Below, piece by piece: positions 22,690-31,593 of a stretch of DNA of 44,795 bases. The DNA is from Microbacterium sp. Lineage in GTDB: Bacteria > Actinomycetota > Actinomycetes > Actinomycetales > Microbacteriaceae. Below the pieces are notes generated by a model. It made no database searches. It had not been told where the DNA came from and was given only the letters and a program-made list of their open reading frames with translations. Location: contig JAITLM010000190.1 of NCBI GenBank assembly GCA_031277885.1, positions 1 to 44,795 of the forward strand, written 5' to 3'. The position numbers were made by a program, and so were the translations under genes. Each line of letters begins with the position of its first letter. Within the stretch, counting starts at the first letter, position 1.

Positions 22690-23536
22690 GGGCGACCAGC
22701 TCCCGGGCCAGTCGCAGGTACGCCTGTGCGGCGGGGTGCTCCGGCGCGAACTCGGTGATCGGCACACCCGACACCGAGGCGTCGGGGAACTTGACGGTGC
22801 GCCCGATCACGGTCTCCAGCACGTCGTCGCCGAACGCCTCGACCACGCGCTCCAGCACCTCGCGGGAGTGCAGGGTCCGCGCGTCGTACATCGTCGCGAG
22901 CAGGCCGTCGAGGGTGATCGAGGGGTTGAGGCGGTCGCGCACCTTGTCGATGGTCTCGATGAGCAGGGCGACGCCGCGCAGCGCGAAGAACTCGCACTCG
23001 AGCGGGATCAGCACGCCGTGCGCGGCCGTGAGCGCATTCACCGTGAGCAGGCCCAGCGAGGGCTGGCAGTCGATGAGGATGACGTCGTACTCCCCCGCCA
23101 CCTGACGCAGCACCCGGGAGAGGATCGTCTCGCGGGCGACCTCGTTGACGAGGTGCACCTCGGCCGCGGACAGGTCGATGTTCGCGGGGATCAGATCCAG
23201 CCCCTCGACGTGCGTGTGGACGATCGCCTCATGCGCATCGCGCTTGGTGTCCAGCAGCAGGTCGTAGACCGTGGGGATGTCGTGGGTGGGGATCCCGAGA
23301 CCCGCCGAGAGCGCGCCCTGCGGGTCGAAGTCGACGGCGAGCACCTTGCGCCCGTACTCGGCGAAGGCGGCGGCCAGGTTGATCGACGTCGTGGTCTTGC
23401 CGACGCCGCCCTTCTGGTTGCAGAGGGCGATGATCCGCGCGGGACCGTGCGCCGTCAGCGGAGCAGGGATGGGGAAGCCCTGGTAGGGACGCCCGGTCGG
23501 CCCGATCGGGGTGTCGTCCTTCGTCTTCTTCGCCAC
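22673..23536 (-). CDS. parA: ParA/Soj-family chromosome partitioning ATPase
   Basis: A 287-residue protein with a deviant Walker A KGGVGKTTT at residues 42-50, the ParA signature, then VDFDPQGALSAGLG and VILIDCQPSLGLLTVNAL. It hydrolyses ATP on nucleoid DNA. It lies immediately upstream of scpA, as does Rv1708 in M. tuberculosis, and so is probably the scpAB-linked paralogue rather than the oriC-linked ParA partner of ParB. The start is GTG 23536 with GGAG 4 bases upstream. A TATGAT box 38 bases upstream suggests its own promoter, which would drive the whole parA-der operon. Confidence 0.94.
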   Translation of the reverse strand: MAKKTKDDTPIGPTGRPYQGFPIPAPLTAHGPARIIALCNQKGGVGKTTTSINLAAAFAEYGRKVLAVDFDPQGALSAGLGIPTHDIPTVYDLLLDTKRDAHEAIVHTHVEGLDLIPANIDLSAAEVHLVNEVARETILSRVLRQVAGEYDVILIDCQPSLGLLTVNALTAAHGVLIPLECEFFALRGVALLIETIDKVRDRLNPSITLDGLLATMYDARTLHSREVLERVVEAFGDDVLETVIGRTVKFPDASVSGVPITEFAPEHPAAQAYLRLARELVARGAVA

Positions 23537-23573
23537 GTTTCTCCTGCTCGTCGTGCTCGATCGATCATAGCCG

Positions 23574-23579
23574 CCGACG
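23574..23579 (-). promoter_or_regulatory. Putative -10 box for the parA-scpA-scpB-rluB-tyrA-cmk-der operon
   Basis: TATGAT on the minus strand, near consensus, 38 bases upstream of the parA GTG. The upstream -35 region is G and C rich without a clear TTGACA match. It lies in the 80-base gap after the amine-degradation operon, the first real gap above parA. Confidence 0.45.
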
Positions 23580-23616
23580 AGGTTCCGGCCCCGGCCCCAC
23601 ACGCCGGTCCGCCGGA

Positions 23617-24339
23617 TCAGCGGGTCAGGAGGCGCTCCTTCGCCGCCGCGATCAGCCCGTCGAACAGCCCCGGATCCTCGTCCGTCTCCGGATGCCACTG
23701 CACGCCGACCGCGAACCGGTCGCCCTCGGCCTCCATGGCCTGCAGCACGCCGTCCGCGTCGTGCGCGACCGGGAGATAGCCGGGATGCTGCGCGACCGCC
23801 TGATGATGGTGCACGGGGACGGTGATCTCGGGCGCCACGAGGCCCGCGACCCGGCCCTCGGCGTCGACGCGCACCGAGGCCGAGCCGTACGACGTCGGCC
23901 CTCCCCCGTGCTCGCCGTGGCCGACCACGTCGGGCAGGTGCTGCACGAGGGTTCCGCCGGCGGCGACCGCCATGAGCTGCATGCCGCGGCAGATCCCGAG
24001 CAGGGGCAGCCGGATCCGGTCGGCCTCGGCGAGGAGCGCGAGCTCCCACGCGTCCCGGTCGTCGTACCAGCGCACCACGCTCGGGTCGGGCTCCTGCCCG
24101 TAGCGGGCGGGGTTCACGTCGGCCCCGCCCGCGATGAGGAGCCCGTCCAGGCGCGCGAGCACCTCGCCCGCGGCGCCGGGAGCGGCGACCGGCGGCAGCA
24201 GCAGCGGCACGCCGCCGGCGCGCTCGATCGAGCGCGCGTAGTCGCTCGGCAGGAGGTCGGCCTCGACCTGCCGCCAGGTGCCCCAATCGGCGGCCTGGCG
24301 GTAGGTCGTGAGCCCGACGACGGGGCGCGGCTCAGTCAA
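23617..24339 (-). CDS. Class I glutamine amidotransferase-like gamma-glutamyl hydrolase (PuuD-like)
   Basis: A 240-residue cytosolic hydrolase of the family that splits gamma-glutamyl-GABA and similar gamma-glutamyl amides. The triad is complete: C117 in GICRGMQ, H216 and E218 in VQWHPE. GGADVNPARYG at residues 71-81 is the usual oxyanion-loop context. It is the last gene of the six-gene operon and overlaps the SDR gene by 8 bases, so it presumably performs the last step, freeing glutamate. Equivalent to Rv2859c by context. Substrate is inferred. Confidence 0.9.
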   Translation of the reverse strand: MTEPRPVVGLTTYRQAADWGTWRQVEADLLPSDYARSIERAGGVPLLLPPVAAPGAAGEVLARLDGLLIAGGADVNPARYGQEPDPSVVRWYDDRDAWELALLAEADRIRLPLLGICRGMQLMAVAAGGTLVQHLPDVVGHGEHGGGPTSYGSASVRVDAEGRVAGLVAPEITVPVHHHQAVAQHPGYLPVAHDADGVLQAMEAEGDRFAVGVQWHPETDEDPGLFDGLIAAAKERLLTR

Positions 24340-25111
24340 AGTCGGATTCCAGCGGGGTCACGTACGCGTTCGAGAGGCCGCCGTCGACGAGGAAGTCCAT
24401 GGCGGTGATGAAGCTCGATTCGTCGCTGCCGAGGAACGCGACCGCGTTCGCGATCTCCTCGGGTTCGGCGAATCGCCCCATCGGGACGTGCACGAGCCGG
24501 CGCGCGGCGCGCTCGGGGTCCTTCGCGAAGAGCTCCTGCAGCAGCGGCGTGTTCACCGGGCCGGGGCAGAGCGCGTTGACGCGGATGCCCTTGCGCGCGA
24601 ACTGCACGCCGAGCTCGCGGGTCATCGCGAGCACGCCGCCTTTGGACGCCGTATAGGAGATCTGCGAGGTCGCCGCACCCATGATCGCCACGAACGAGGC
24701 CGTGTTGATGATGGATCCGCTCCCCTGCTCGAGCATGTACGGCAGCACGGCCTTGCAGCAGTAGTAGACGCTGGTGAGGTTGACGTCCTGCACCAGGTTC
24801 CAGGCGTCGATCCCGGTCTTGAGGATCGAGTCGTCGGACGCCGGCGAGATCCCGGCGTTGTTGAAGGCGATGTCGATGCGGCCGTAGGTGTCGTGCGCGA
24901 CGGCGAAGAGGTTCTCCACCTCGGCCTGATCGGTCACGTTCACCTTCACGAACACGCCGCCGAGCTCCTCCGCGATGCGGGGGCCGTTCGCCTCGTCGAG
25001 GTCGCCGATGACGACCTTCGCGCCCTCCGCCACGAACTTCTTCGCCGTCGCCAGTCCGATACCGCTGCAGCCGCCGGTGATGACGCCGACCTTGCCTTCG
25101 AGCTTTCCCAT
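24332..25111 (-). CDS. Short-chain dehydrogenase/reductase of the amine operon
   Basis: A 259-residue NAD(P)-dependent oxidoreductase. Cofactor motif TGGCSGIG at residues 12-19, NNAG at 84-87, and the catalytic N111, S139, Y153 and K157 are all present. It lies between the aldehyde dehydrogenase and the gamma-glutamyl hydrolase genes, the position of Rv2857c near glnA4 in M. tuberculosis. In this pathway it most plausibly oxidises an alcohol group of a gamma-glutamyl amide to the aldehyde. D37 after the second strand suggests a preference for NAD over NADP. Exact substrate unknown. Confidence 0.9.
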   Translation of the reverse strand: MGKLEGKVGVITGGCSGIGLATAKKFVAEGAKVVIGDLDEANGPRIAEELGGVFVKVNVTDQAEVENLFAVAHDTYGRIDIAFNNAGISPASDDSILKTGIDAWNLVQDVNLTSVYYCCKAVLPYMLEQGSGSIINTASFVAIMGAATSQISYTASKGGVLAMTRELGVQFARKGIRVNALCPGPVNTPLLQELFAKDPERAARRLVHVPMGRFAEPEEIANAVAFLGSDESSFITAMDFLVDGGLSNAYVTPLESDFD

Positions 25112-25143
25112 TCCTGTGTTGCCTTTCGCTGTGTGGGGAGGAT

Positions 25144-26547
25144 TCAGTACGTCGTGGAGATGAACACGTTCTTCACCTCGGAGAAGGAGTCCGGCGCGTC
25201 CGGTCCGAGCTCGCGCCCCAGCCCGGACTGCTTGAACCCGCCGAAGGGGGTCCAGTAGCGCACGGAGGAGTGCGAGTTGATCGAGAGATTGCCGCTCTCC
25301 ACCCCGCGGGCGACGCGCAGGGCGCGGCCGACATCGCGGCTGAAGATGGATCCGCTCAGACCGTACTCGGTGTCGTTGGCCTTGGCGATCGCATCCGCCT
25401 CGTCACGGAACGGCATCACGGCGAGCACCGGGCCGAAGAGCTCCTGCGCCCACACCGGATCGCTCGCGCTGCGCGGCAGCACGACCGCCGGGGCGAGCCA
25501 GAACCCGCCGTCCCAGTCCGCGCCTTCGGCGCTCTGCCCGCGGAAAGCCACGTCGGCGCCGTCCAGGTGCGCCGCGACCGCGTCGCGCTGCCGCGCCGAG
25601 ACCATCGGCCCCATCTCGGCGTCCTCCGCGGACGGATCCTTGACGCGGAACGCCTCGACCGCGGGCCGGAGGAGCTCGAGGAACCGGTCGTAGACGTTCT
25701 CCTGCACGAGGATCCTGGAACGGGCGCAGCAGTCCTGGCCCGCGTTGTCGAGGCCGCCGCCTGGGGCGGCCGCGGCCGCGGCCTCGAGGTCCGCGTCGTC
25801 GAACACGATGTTCGCGTTCTTGCCGCCGAGCTCGAGGGTGACGCGCTTGATCTGATCCGCGCAGCCGCGCATGATCCCCTTGCCCACCTCGGTGGATCCG
25901 GTGAAGCACACCTTGCGCACGAGCGGGTTGGTGACGAAGCGGTCCCCGACCACGCTGCCCTTGCCGGTGATGACCGTGAAGACGCCCTCCGGGAGCCCCG
26001 CCTCGAGGGCCAGCTCGCCGAGGCGCATCGCGGTCAGCGGCGTGAGCTCGGCGGGCTTGAGCACGACCGTGTTGCCTGCGGCGAGCGCCGGGGCGAATCC
26101 CCAGCCGGCGATGGGCATCGGGAAGTTCCACGGCACGATGATGCCGACGACGCCGAGCGGCTCGTGGAAGGTGACGTCGATCCCGCCGGCCACGGGGATC
26201 TGCTTCCCGAAGTGCCGCTCGGGGCTCGCGCTGTAGTAGTTCAGCACGTCGCGGACGTTGCCGGCCTCCCAGCGGGCGTTGCCGATCGTGTGACCGGCGT
26301 TCGCGACCTCCAGGGCGGCGAGCTCGTCGATGTGCGCCTCGACGACGCTCGCGAACGACCGCAGCAGGCGAGCGCGGTCCCCCGGGGCGATCGCGCGCCA
26401 CGCGGGGTACGCCCGGTGGGCGCGCTCGATGGCCGCGTCGGTCTCGCCGAGGTCGGCGAGACCGACCTCCCCCACCGGCTGTCCGGTCGCGGGGTTCAGG
26501 ACGGTGAAGGCGCCGGCGGCGCCGTAGCGGGAAGAAGGGATCCTCAT
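25144..26547 (-). CDS. NAD-dependent aldehyde dehydrogenase (PuuC/AldC-like)
   Basis: A 467-residue enzyme oxidising an aldehyde to its acid. Catalytic residues are visible: N141 in PWNFP, E239 in TLELGGK, and the Cys of GQDCCAR (C273 by spacing). The NAD-binding FTGSTEVGK is at residues 215-223. It is the counterpart of PuuC or of M. tuberculosis AldC (Rv2858c), both encoded next to a gamma-glutamyl ligase. Spacing to the neighbours is 34 and 32 bases, fitting one operon. It should act on the product of the SDR. Confidence 0.93.
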   Translation of the reverse strand: MRIPSSRYGAAGAFTVLNPATGQPVGEVGLADLGETDAAIERAHRAYPAWRAIAPGDRARLLRSFASVVEAHIDELAALEVANAGHTIGNARWEAGNVRDVLNYYSASPERHFGKQIPVAGGIDVTFHEPLGVVGIIVPWNFPMPIAGWGFAPALAAGNTVVLKPAELTPLTAMRLGELALEAGLPEGVFTVITGKGSVVGDRFVTNPLVRKVCFTGSTEVGKGIMRGCADQIKRVTLELGGKNANIVFDDADLEAAAAAAPGGGLDNAGQDCCARSRILVQENVYDRFLELLRPAVEAFRVKDPSAEDAEMGPMVSARQRDAVAAHLDGADVAFRGQSAEGADWDGGFWLAPAVVLPRSASDPVWAQELFGPVLAVMPFRDEADAIAKANDTEYGLSGSIFSRDVGRALRVARGVESGNLSINSHSSVRYWTPFGGFKQSGLGRELGPDAPDSFSEVKNVFISTTY

Positions 26548-26581
26548 GCGCTCAGCCTCTCGAGATCTCCGATGAACCCGT

Positions 26582-27973
26582 TCACAGCCGCTCGAAGCCG
26601 CGGCGCAGCTCCCAGTCGGTCACCGCGGCGTCGAAGGCCGCGATCTCGACATCGGCGTAGTTCACGTAGTGCCGCACGACGTCCTCGCCGAAGACCTCGT
26701 TCGCGATCGCGGACTGCGCGAGCGCCTCGCGCGCCTCGTGCATCGTGGACGGGACCGTGGGTGCACCGGATTCGTACGCGTTGCCCTTCGTCTCCGGCTC
26801 GAGCGGCAGCTCGTGCTCGATCCCGTACAGTCCGCCCGCGAGCATGGCGGCGAGTCCCAGATACGGGTTCATGTCCCCGCCGGGCAGACGGTTCTCCATC
26901 CGCGCTCCGGCGCCCCGCCCGACCAGGCGCACCGAACTGGTGCGGTTGTCGATGCCCCAGGCGACCGCGGTCGGCGCGAAGGATCCCTTCACGAACCGCT
27001 TGTAGGAGTTGATGTTGGGCGCGTAGAAGAGCGTGAAGTCGCGCATGGTCGCGAGCACACCGGCGATGAAGTGGTCGTAGAGCGCCGAGCGGGCGCCGCG
27101 CTCGGCGTCCCAGAACACCAGCGCGTCGTCGTCCTTGCCGCGCAGCGACATGTGCACGTGGCAGGAGTTGCCCTCACGCTGGTTCGGCTTCGCCATGAAC
27201 GTGATCGACTGACCGTGCTGACGCGCGATGTCCTTCGAGGCCGTCTTGTAGTACGAGTGGTTGTCGGCCGTGGCGATGACCTCGTCGTAGAGGAACGCGA
27301 TCTCGTGCTGGCCGAAGTTGCACTCGCCCTTCGCCGACTCGACGTTCAGACCCGAGGCGTACATCGTGTTGCGGATCTCGCGCAGCAGCGGCTCGACGAG
27401 CGTGGATCCGAGGATCGAGTAGTCGATGTTGTAGCGGTTGGCGGGCTCCAGGTCGCGATAGCCGGAGTCCCACGCCCGGTCGTAGGGCGTGTTGAAGATC
27501 ACGAACTCGAGCTCGGTGCCGGCCAGGGCCTTCCACCCGTGCGAGGCCGCGCGCTCGGTCTGCGCGCGCAGGATCTCGCGCGGCGAGACGCGCACGGACA
27601 CGCCGTTGGTCCCCGCGAGGTCGCACTGGATCATCGCGCTTCCCGGCCGGTGCGGCAGGAGCCGGATGGTCGCGAGGTCCAGTACGAACTCCATATCGCC
27701 GTAGCCGTCCGCCCAGGACGCGTGCGCATAGCCGTCGACCGTGTTCATCTCGACGTCGACCGCGAGCAGGTAGTTGCATCCCTCGGTGCCGTGGCCGAGC
27801 ACCGAGTCGAGGAAGAAGCGCGCGTGCAAGAGCTTGCCCTGCAGCCGCCCCTGCATGTCGGTGAAGGCGAGGATCACAGTGTCGAGCGAGCCGTCGAGGA
27901 TGCGCGCGCGCAGTTGCTCGACGGTGAGCATGCGGTCGTTGCGGGCGGGGACGAGGAGGTCGGAGGAGTTCAT
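26582..27973 (-). CDS. Glutamine-synthetase-family gamma-glutamyl-amine ligase (GlnA4/PuuA-like)
   Basis: A 463-residue enzyme of the glutamine synthetase fold that probably joins glutamate to an amine using ATP rather than making glutamine. Motifs include GTELEFVIF with metal-binding glutamates, CHVHMSL, FYAPNINSYKRF, NRTSSVRLVGRG and ENRLPGGDMNPYL. Its neighbours (SDR, aldehyde dehydrogenase, gamma-glutamyl hydrolase, permease) point to GlnA4, which acts on ethanolamine in Streptomyces coelicolor, or to PuuA acting on putrescine. ATG 27973 is chosen; a TTG two codons upstream has a better-spaced AAGGA. It follows the regulator gene by 15 bases. Confidence 0.9.
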   Translation of the reverse strand: MNSSDLLVPARNDRMLTVEQLRARILDGSLDTVILAFTDMQGRLQGKLLHARFFLDSVLGHGTEGCNYLLAVDVEMNTVDGYAHASWADGYGDMEFVLDLATIRLLPHRPGSAMIQCDLAGTNGVSVRVSPREILRAQTERAASHGWKALAGTELEFVIFNTPYDRAWDSGYRDLEPANRYNIDYSILGSTLVEPLLREIRNTMYASGLNVESAKGECNFGQHEIAFLYDEVIATADNHSYYKTASKDIARQHGQSITFMAKPNQREGNSCHVHMSLRGKDDDALVFWDAERGARSALYDHFIAGVLATMRDFTLFYAPNINSYKRFVKGSFAPTAVAWGIDNRTSSVRLVGRGAGARMENRLPGGDMNPYLGLAAMLAGGLYGIEHELPLEPETKGNAYESGAPTVPSTMHEAREALAQSAIANEVFGEDVVRHYVNYADVEIAAFDAAVTDWELRRGFERL

Positions 27974-27988
27974 GTGCAACGGTGTCCT

Positions 27989-28711
27989 TTATTTCAGAAG
28001 GCCCTTGAGGAGTGCGGCGGTGGCGTCGCAGTGCGCAGTCATGATGTCGCGCGCCCGGTCGGCGGAGCCGTCCAGGATCGCCGCGACGATCGCGCGGTGC
28101 TCGGTCTCGGAGTGGTCGATGTTGGTCTTGAGGAACGGGATCTCGGCGAGGAGCTGATGGATCCGCACCTGCACCGCGCTGCAGGAGCGCGACAGTTCAT
28201 CGGATCCGCAGACCGTCGCGATCGCGAGGTGCAGCCGGGCGTCGGCCTGCCGGTAGTCGGCCGGCGTCTCGGCGGCGGCGAGGTCTGCGAGGCTGTCGGT
28301 GAGGAGCGTGCGCTGCGCCTCGTCCAGGGAGGTCAGCGCCGCCCGGTACGCGGCGCCCGGCTCGATGACGGACCGGAAGACGATCACGTCGTCGATCTCG
28401 GCCCGGCGCGGCGGGGTCTGGTCGGCCGGCCACTGCTCTGCGGCCGGCAGGACGACGGTGCCCCCTCCGCGCCCCCGGGTCGTCGTGACGAGCCCGGCGG
28501 CGCGGAGAGCGCTGATGGCCTCCCTCAGGGTGGCGCGGGAGACGCTGAGCTTCTCGGCGAGCTCGCGCTCGCCGGGGAGCTTCGTCCCCACCCGGAAGAT
28601 CCCGAGCCTGATGGCCGATCCGAGCTGCTCGACGCAGCTCTCGAAGGCCATGTGGCCGCGGACCGGATGCAGCGCCGCGCCCACCAGAGGGGAGTCCATC
28701 GCGTCCGTCAT
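27989..28711 (-). CDS. GntR-family (FadR subfamily) transcriptional regulator
   Basis: A 240-residue regulator. The N-terminal winged helix (about residues 20-90) includes GTKLPGERELAEKLSVSRAT and LREAISALRAAGLV, the GntR hallmark. The C-terminal FCD ligand domain (about 105-235) has DARLHLAIA and EHRAIVAAI, giving the Asp and His metal-binding residues. It lies within the operon between the permease and the ligase, so it probably regulates its own operon by binding the palindrome at 30335-30356 until an amine-derived ligand is present. That link is inferred from location. Confidence 0.9.
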   Translation of the reverse strand: MTDAMDSPLVGAALHPVRGHMAFESCVEQLGSAIRLGIFRVGTKLPGERELAEKLSVSRATLREAISALRAAGLVTTTRGRGGGTVVLPAAEQWPADQTPPRRAEIDDVIVFRSVIEPGAAYRAALTSLDEAQRTLLTDSLADLAAAETPADYRQADARLHLAIATVCGSDELSRSCSAVQVRIHQLLAEIPFLKTNIDHSETEHRAIVAAILDGSADRARDIMTAHCDATAALLKGLLK

Positions 28712-28718
28712 GTCGTGG

Positions 28719-30266
28719 TCATTCCTCCAGGAGCTTGTCCGGCGCCATGGTGAGATGCTCGGCCTCGACGCTCGACGCCATGAAGTCCCGCTTGCCGTAC
28801 GCGAACCACAGCACGATGGAGAGGAGGGCCACCACGACGACTGCGACGGGCGCGTAGTTGAAGGTGTCGATCGTGATCGGGTTCACCGGGGGCAGCACGA
28901 ACAGGATGATGATGAGCACCACCCAGACCACGGCGATCCAGCCGACGACGGCGCTCCACCGGCCCAGGTTCCAGGGCCCGGGGACGAAGCCCTTGTCCAG
29001 CCGGCGCAGGAACACCGGAGTGACGTAGGCGATGTAGAGGCCGATGACCGCCACCGATGTCACGGCGAGGTACGCCGTGGTGTTGAACAGCGCCGGCGTG
29101 GTCAGGATGATCGACAGCACGACGCACAGCCAGATCGAGTTGGTCGGCGTGCCCGTGCGCTTGTTGACCTTCGCCCAGATCCGCGAGCCCGGGATCGCGC
29201 TGTCCCGCGAGAACGCGTAGCTCATCCGGGAGTTCGCGGTGACCGAGGCCATGCCGCAGAAGAACTGCGCGCCGCAGACGATGAACAGCAGGAACTTCGC
29301 CATCGTCGGGTTGTTCAGCGCGTCCAGGAAGATCTGCGCGGGTGGCAGACCGGTCTGGGATCCGAGGAGGCCCGCGATCCCCTTGTCGCTGCCGTCCTGG
29401 ATGGCCGCGGTGATCGAGAAGAGCAGGATCCAGCCGCCGATGATCGAGATCACGACGCTCATCACGATGCCCTTGGGCGCGGCGATCGAGGCGTTCTTGG
29501 TCTCCTCGGCGACGTGGGCGGAGGCGTCGTAGCCGGTGTACGTGTACTGCGCCATCAGCAGGCCCATGAGGAACACGTACGGGCCGAACGACCAGCCGGT
29601 GCCGTTGTACCAGTGCGTGAACGTCCATCCGACGTCCTGGTGCTGGGTGGGCATGATCCACAGCGCCCCGACGATCACGAGCACGCCGACGATGTGCCAC
29701 CAGGCGGACACGTTCGAGAGCAGGCTCACGATGTTGACGCCGAAGGTGTTCAGCAGACCGTGCACCACGATCAGCACGACGAAGAGCGCGAAGGTGGTCT
29801 GCGGCGTCGGCTCGATGCCCCAGACCAGGTTCGCGAACGCCATCATCGTGGTCGCCGCGCCGAAGTCGATCGCCGCGGTGACGGCGACCTCGCCGAGGAA
29901 GTTGAACCAGCCCACGGTCCACGCCCACTGGCGCTTGTTCCGCTTGGCGAGCCGGCCGGCCCAGAAGTACAGGCCGCCGGCGGTCGGGTACTTCGAGCAC
30001 ACCTCTGCCATGGCGAGGGCGACCATGAGCACGAAGACGCCGACGACCGGCCAGCCGATCGTGATCGCCGAGGGGCCGCCCGAGTTCAGGGCGATGGCGT
30101 ACGAGGTGATGCATCCCGCGAGGATGGAGATGATCGAGAAGGAGACGGCGAAGTTGCTGAACCCCGACATCCCCCGATGCAGTTCCTGTTTGTAGCCCAG
30201 GGCGGCCAGGGCTGCGGCGTCGTCGTCGATCGGGTGCGAGTCCGGCGCCTTTGTCGTTTCGCTCAT
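28719..30266 (-). CDS. APC-family amino acid/amine permease
   Basis: A 515-residue integral membrane transporter with about twelve hydrophobic segments. The N-terminal MSGFSNFAVSFSIISILAG and the AEVCSKYPTAGGLYFWAGRL region are typical of the amino acid/choline (ACT/BAT1-like) branch of the APC superfamily. It is the first gene of the operon and should import the amine or amino alcohol that the downstream ligase glutamylates, probably with a proton or ion. The start ATG 30266 fits the family N-terminus. Substrate is inferred from the operon. Confidence 0.92.
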   Translation of the reverse strand: MSETTKAPDSHPIDDDAAALAALGYKQELHRGMSGFSNFAVSFSIISILAGCITSYAIALNSGGPSAITIGWPVVGVFVLMVALAMAEVCSKYPTAGGLYFWAGRLAKRNKRQWAWTVGWFNFLGEVAVTAAIDFGAATTMMAFANLVWGIEPTPQTTFALFVVLIVVHGLLNTFGVNIVSLLSNVSAWWHIVGVLVIVGALWIMPTQHQDVGWTFTHWYNGTGWSFGPYVFLMGLLMAQYTYTGYDASAHVAEETKNASIAAPKGIVMSVVISIIGGWILLFSITAAIQDGSDKGIAGLLGSQTGLPPAQIFLDALNNPTMAKFLLFIVCGAQFFCGMASVTANSRMSYAFSRDSAIPGSRIWAKVNKRTGTPTNSIWLCVVLSIILTTPALFNTTAYLAVTSVAVIGLYIAYVTPVFLRRLDKGFVPGPWNLGRWSAVVGWIAVVWVVLIIILFVLPPVNPITIDTFNYAPVAVVVVALLSIVLWFAYGKRDFMASSVEAEHLTMAPDKLLEE

Positions 30267-30306
30267 GGAGTGCTGCCTGCTTTCAGTGGAGGGAGCGTGT
30301 GCAGCG

Positions 30307-30336
30307 ATTCTGACGCTCTCGTCCCTCGACTGTCAA
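30307..30336 (-). promoter_or_regulatory. Promoter of the amine-catabolism operon
   Basis: On the minus strand TTGACA (30336-30331), a perfect -35, is followed after 18 bases by CAGAAT (30312-30307) as -10. Transcription would start near 30300, giving a leader of about 35 bases before the permease ATG at 30266. The -35 touches the operator palindrome, so binding there would block RNA polymerase. Confidence 0.68.
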
Positions 30337-30356
30337 TGGTCTGACTTCAAACCATT
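30335..30356. promoter_or_regulatory. GntR/FadR-type operator palindrome
   Basis: A 22-base near-perfect palindrome: AATGGT, a mismatch, TGA, two central bases, TCA, a mismatch, ACCATT; 18 of 22 positions are symmetric. The TGGT...ACCA core is characteristic of FadR-subfamily operators. It overlaps the -35 and the stop codon of the preceding transporter gene at 30355. The likely ligand is the regulator encoded at 27989-28711. Confidence 0.68.
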
Positions 30357-31593
30357 AGCCTCGGAGCGCCTCCACGGGCTCGATGCGCGAGGCCCGCCGT
30401 GCGGGATACCACCCGGACAGCGCGCCGACGAGCACTCCGACCCCGACTCCGGCGATCGCGATCAGCGGATCCACGACCGGCGCCCAGCCCTGCAGCGCCG
30501 CGACGAGGATGACGGCGTTGACGCCGACCGCGGCGCCGATCACTCCGCCCACCAGTCCGATCACCAGGGATTCGACCAGGAACTGCTGTCCGACCTGTCG
30601 GCTGGTCGCTCCGAGCGCGCGGCGCAGCCCGATCTCCCCTGTCCGCTCCATCACGCCCAGCAGCGTGACGTTCGCGATGCCGAAGCCGCCCGCGAGCAGC
30701 ACGACGCCGCCGAGCAGCAGGAGCACCAGGTTCACGTCGCCCTGCACGTTGCGGCTGAGGTCCCCCCTGCCCGAGGGCGCCTGCGCCTGCAGACCCTCCG
30801 GAGCATCGGGCTGAAGCGCGACGACGGTCTGCTTCGCGAGCTGAGGCCCCGAGCCCGGCATGATCCGGATGTCGAGTTCGGCGGGCGCCGCCAGACGGAA
30901 GTCGCTCCGCGCCGTCCCCACCGGGATCAGCACGGCATCAGCGAGGTCGGACCGCTGCATCGGGCCCAGCACGCCGATGACCGCGTACGCGACCCCGTCG
31001 ATGAACAGCGAGGGACGGGCGCCGACCTCGGCGATTCCCAGCCTCTTCGCCGCCTCGGCGCCGAGCACCGCGACCCGGTCGGCCCTGGCGTCGTGCCCGT
31101 GATCGAAGAACCGCCCCGAGACGACCCGCGCCTCGAGCGCTTCCGGCAGCCCGGCCGATGCGGCGAACAGCGCCGGCGAGGAGGCGGGCGCCGCGGAAGG
31201 ATCGTTCACGGGCACCGCCGTGATGGAATCGGAATCCCCGAGCGGCACCTCGGCGATGAGGGCCGAGGCCAGAACGCCCGCCAGGCGGTCCACGCGCTCG
31301 GCCCCGTCCCAGGGGATGCGCCCGGTCGCCACGCTCTTGCTCTGCGAGCCGCCGGTCTGCGCCTGCGCCGGAGACACCACCATCTGGGTGCCCGCCGCGG
31401 TGTCGAACTGTCGCGCGATCTGGGCGGAGGCGGTCTGGGCGAAGCCGACGGTGGCGACCAGGGCGCCGATCCCGAGCACGGTGCCCAGGATCGTCGCCAG
31501 CAGTCGCGCCGGCCGGGATCCCAGGTCGCTCGTGGCCTCCGCCACGAGATCCTGCATCGTGAAGCGATCCGCCCGCGGCACCGGAGGGATCAT
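30355..31593 (-). CDS. MacB/FtsX-type ABC transporter permease
   Basis: A 412-residue membrane protein. One N-terminal membrane segment (ARLLATILGTVLGIGALVAT) is followed by a large extracytoplasmic MacB-like periplasmic-core domain (about 50-280) and three C-terminal segments (VNLVLLLLGGVVLLAGGFGI and two more) of the FtsX fold, with ERTGEIGLRRALGATSRQV in the cytoplasmic loop. Such permeases work as mechanotransmission pumps rather than channels. The start ATG 31593 overlaps the stop of the ATPase gene (ATGA). It ends within the operator of the next operon. Confidence 0.9.
   Translation of the reverse strand: MIPPVPRADRFTMQDLVAEATSDLGSRPARLLATILGTVLGIGALVATVGFAQTASAQIARQFDTAAGTQMVVSPAQAQTGGSQSKSVATGRIPWDGAERVDRLAGVLASALIAEVPLGDSDSITAVPVNDPSAAPASSPALFAASAGLPEALEARVVSGRFFDHGHDARADRVAVLGAEAAKRLGIAEVGARPSLFIDGVAYAVIGVLGPMQRSDLADAVLIPVGTARSDFRLAAPAELDIRIMPGSGPQLAKQTVVALQPDAPEGLQAQAPSGRGDLSRNVQGDVNLVLLLLGGVVLLAGGFGIANVTLLGVMERTGEIGLRRALGATSRQVGQQFLVESLVIGLVGGVIGAAVGVNAVILVAALQGWAPVVDPLIAIAGVGVGVLVGALSGWYPARRASRIEPVEALRG

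Noticed and set aside
28299..30344. 681-codon plus-strand frame opposite regulator and permease
   Set aside because: Low-complexity H, D and R composition typical of antisense frames in high-GC DNA; the minus-strand proteins have clear families.
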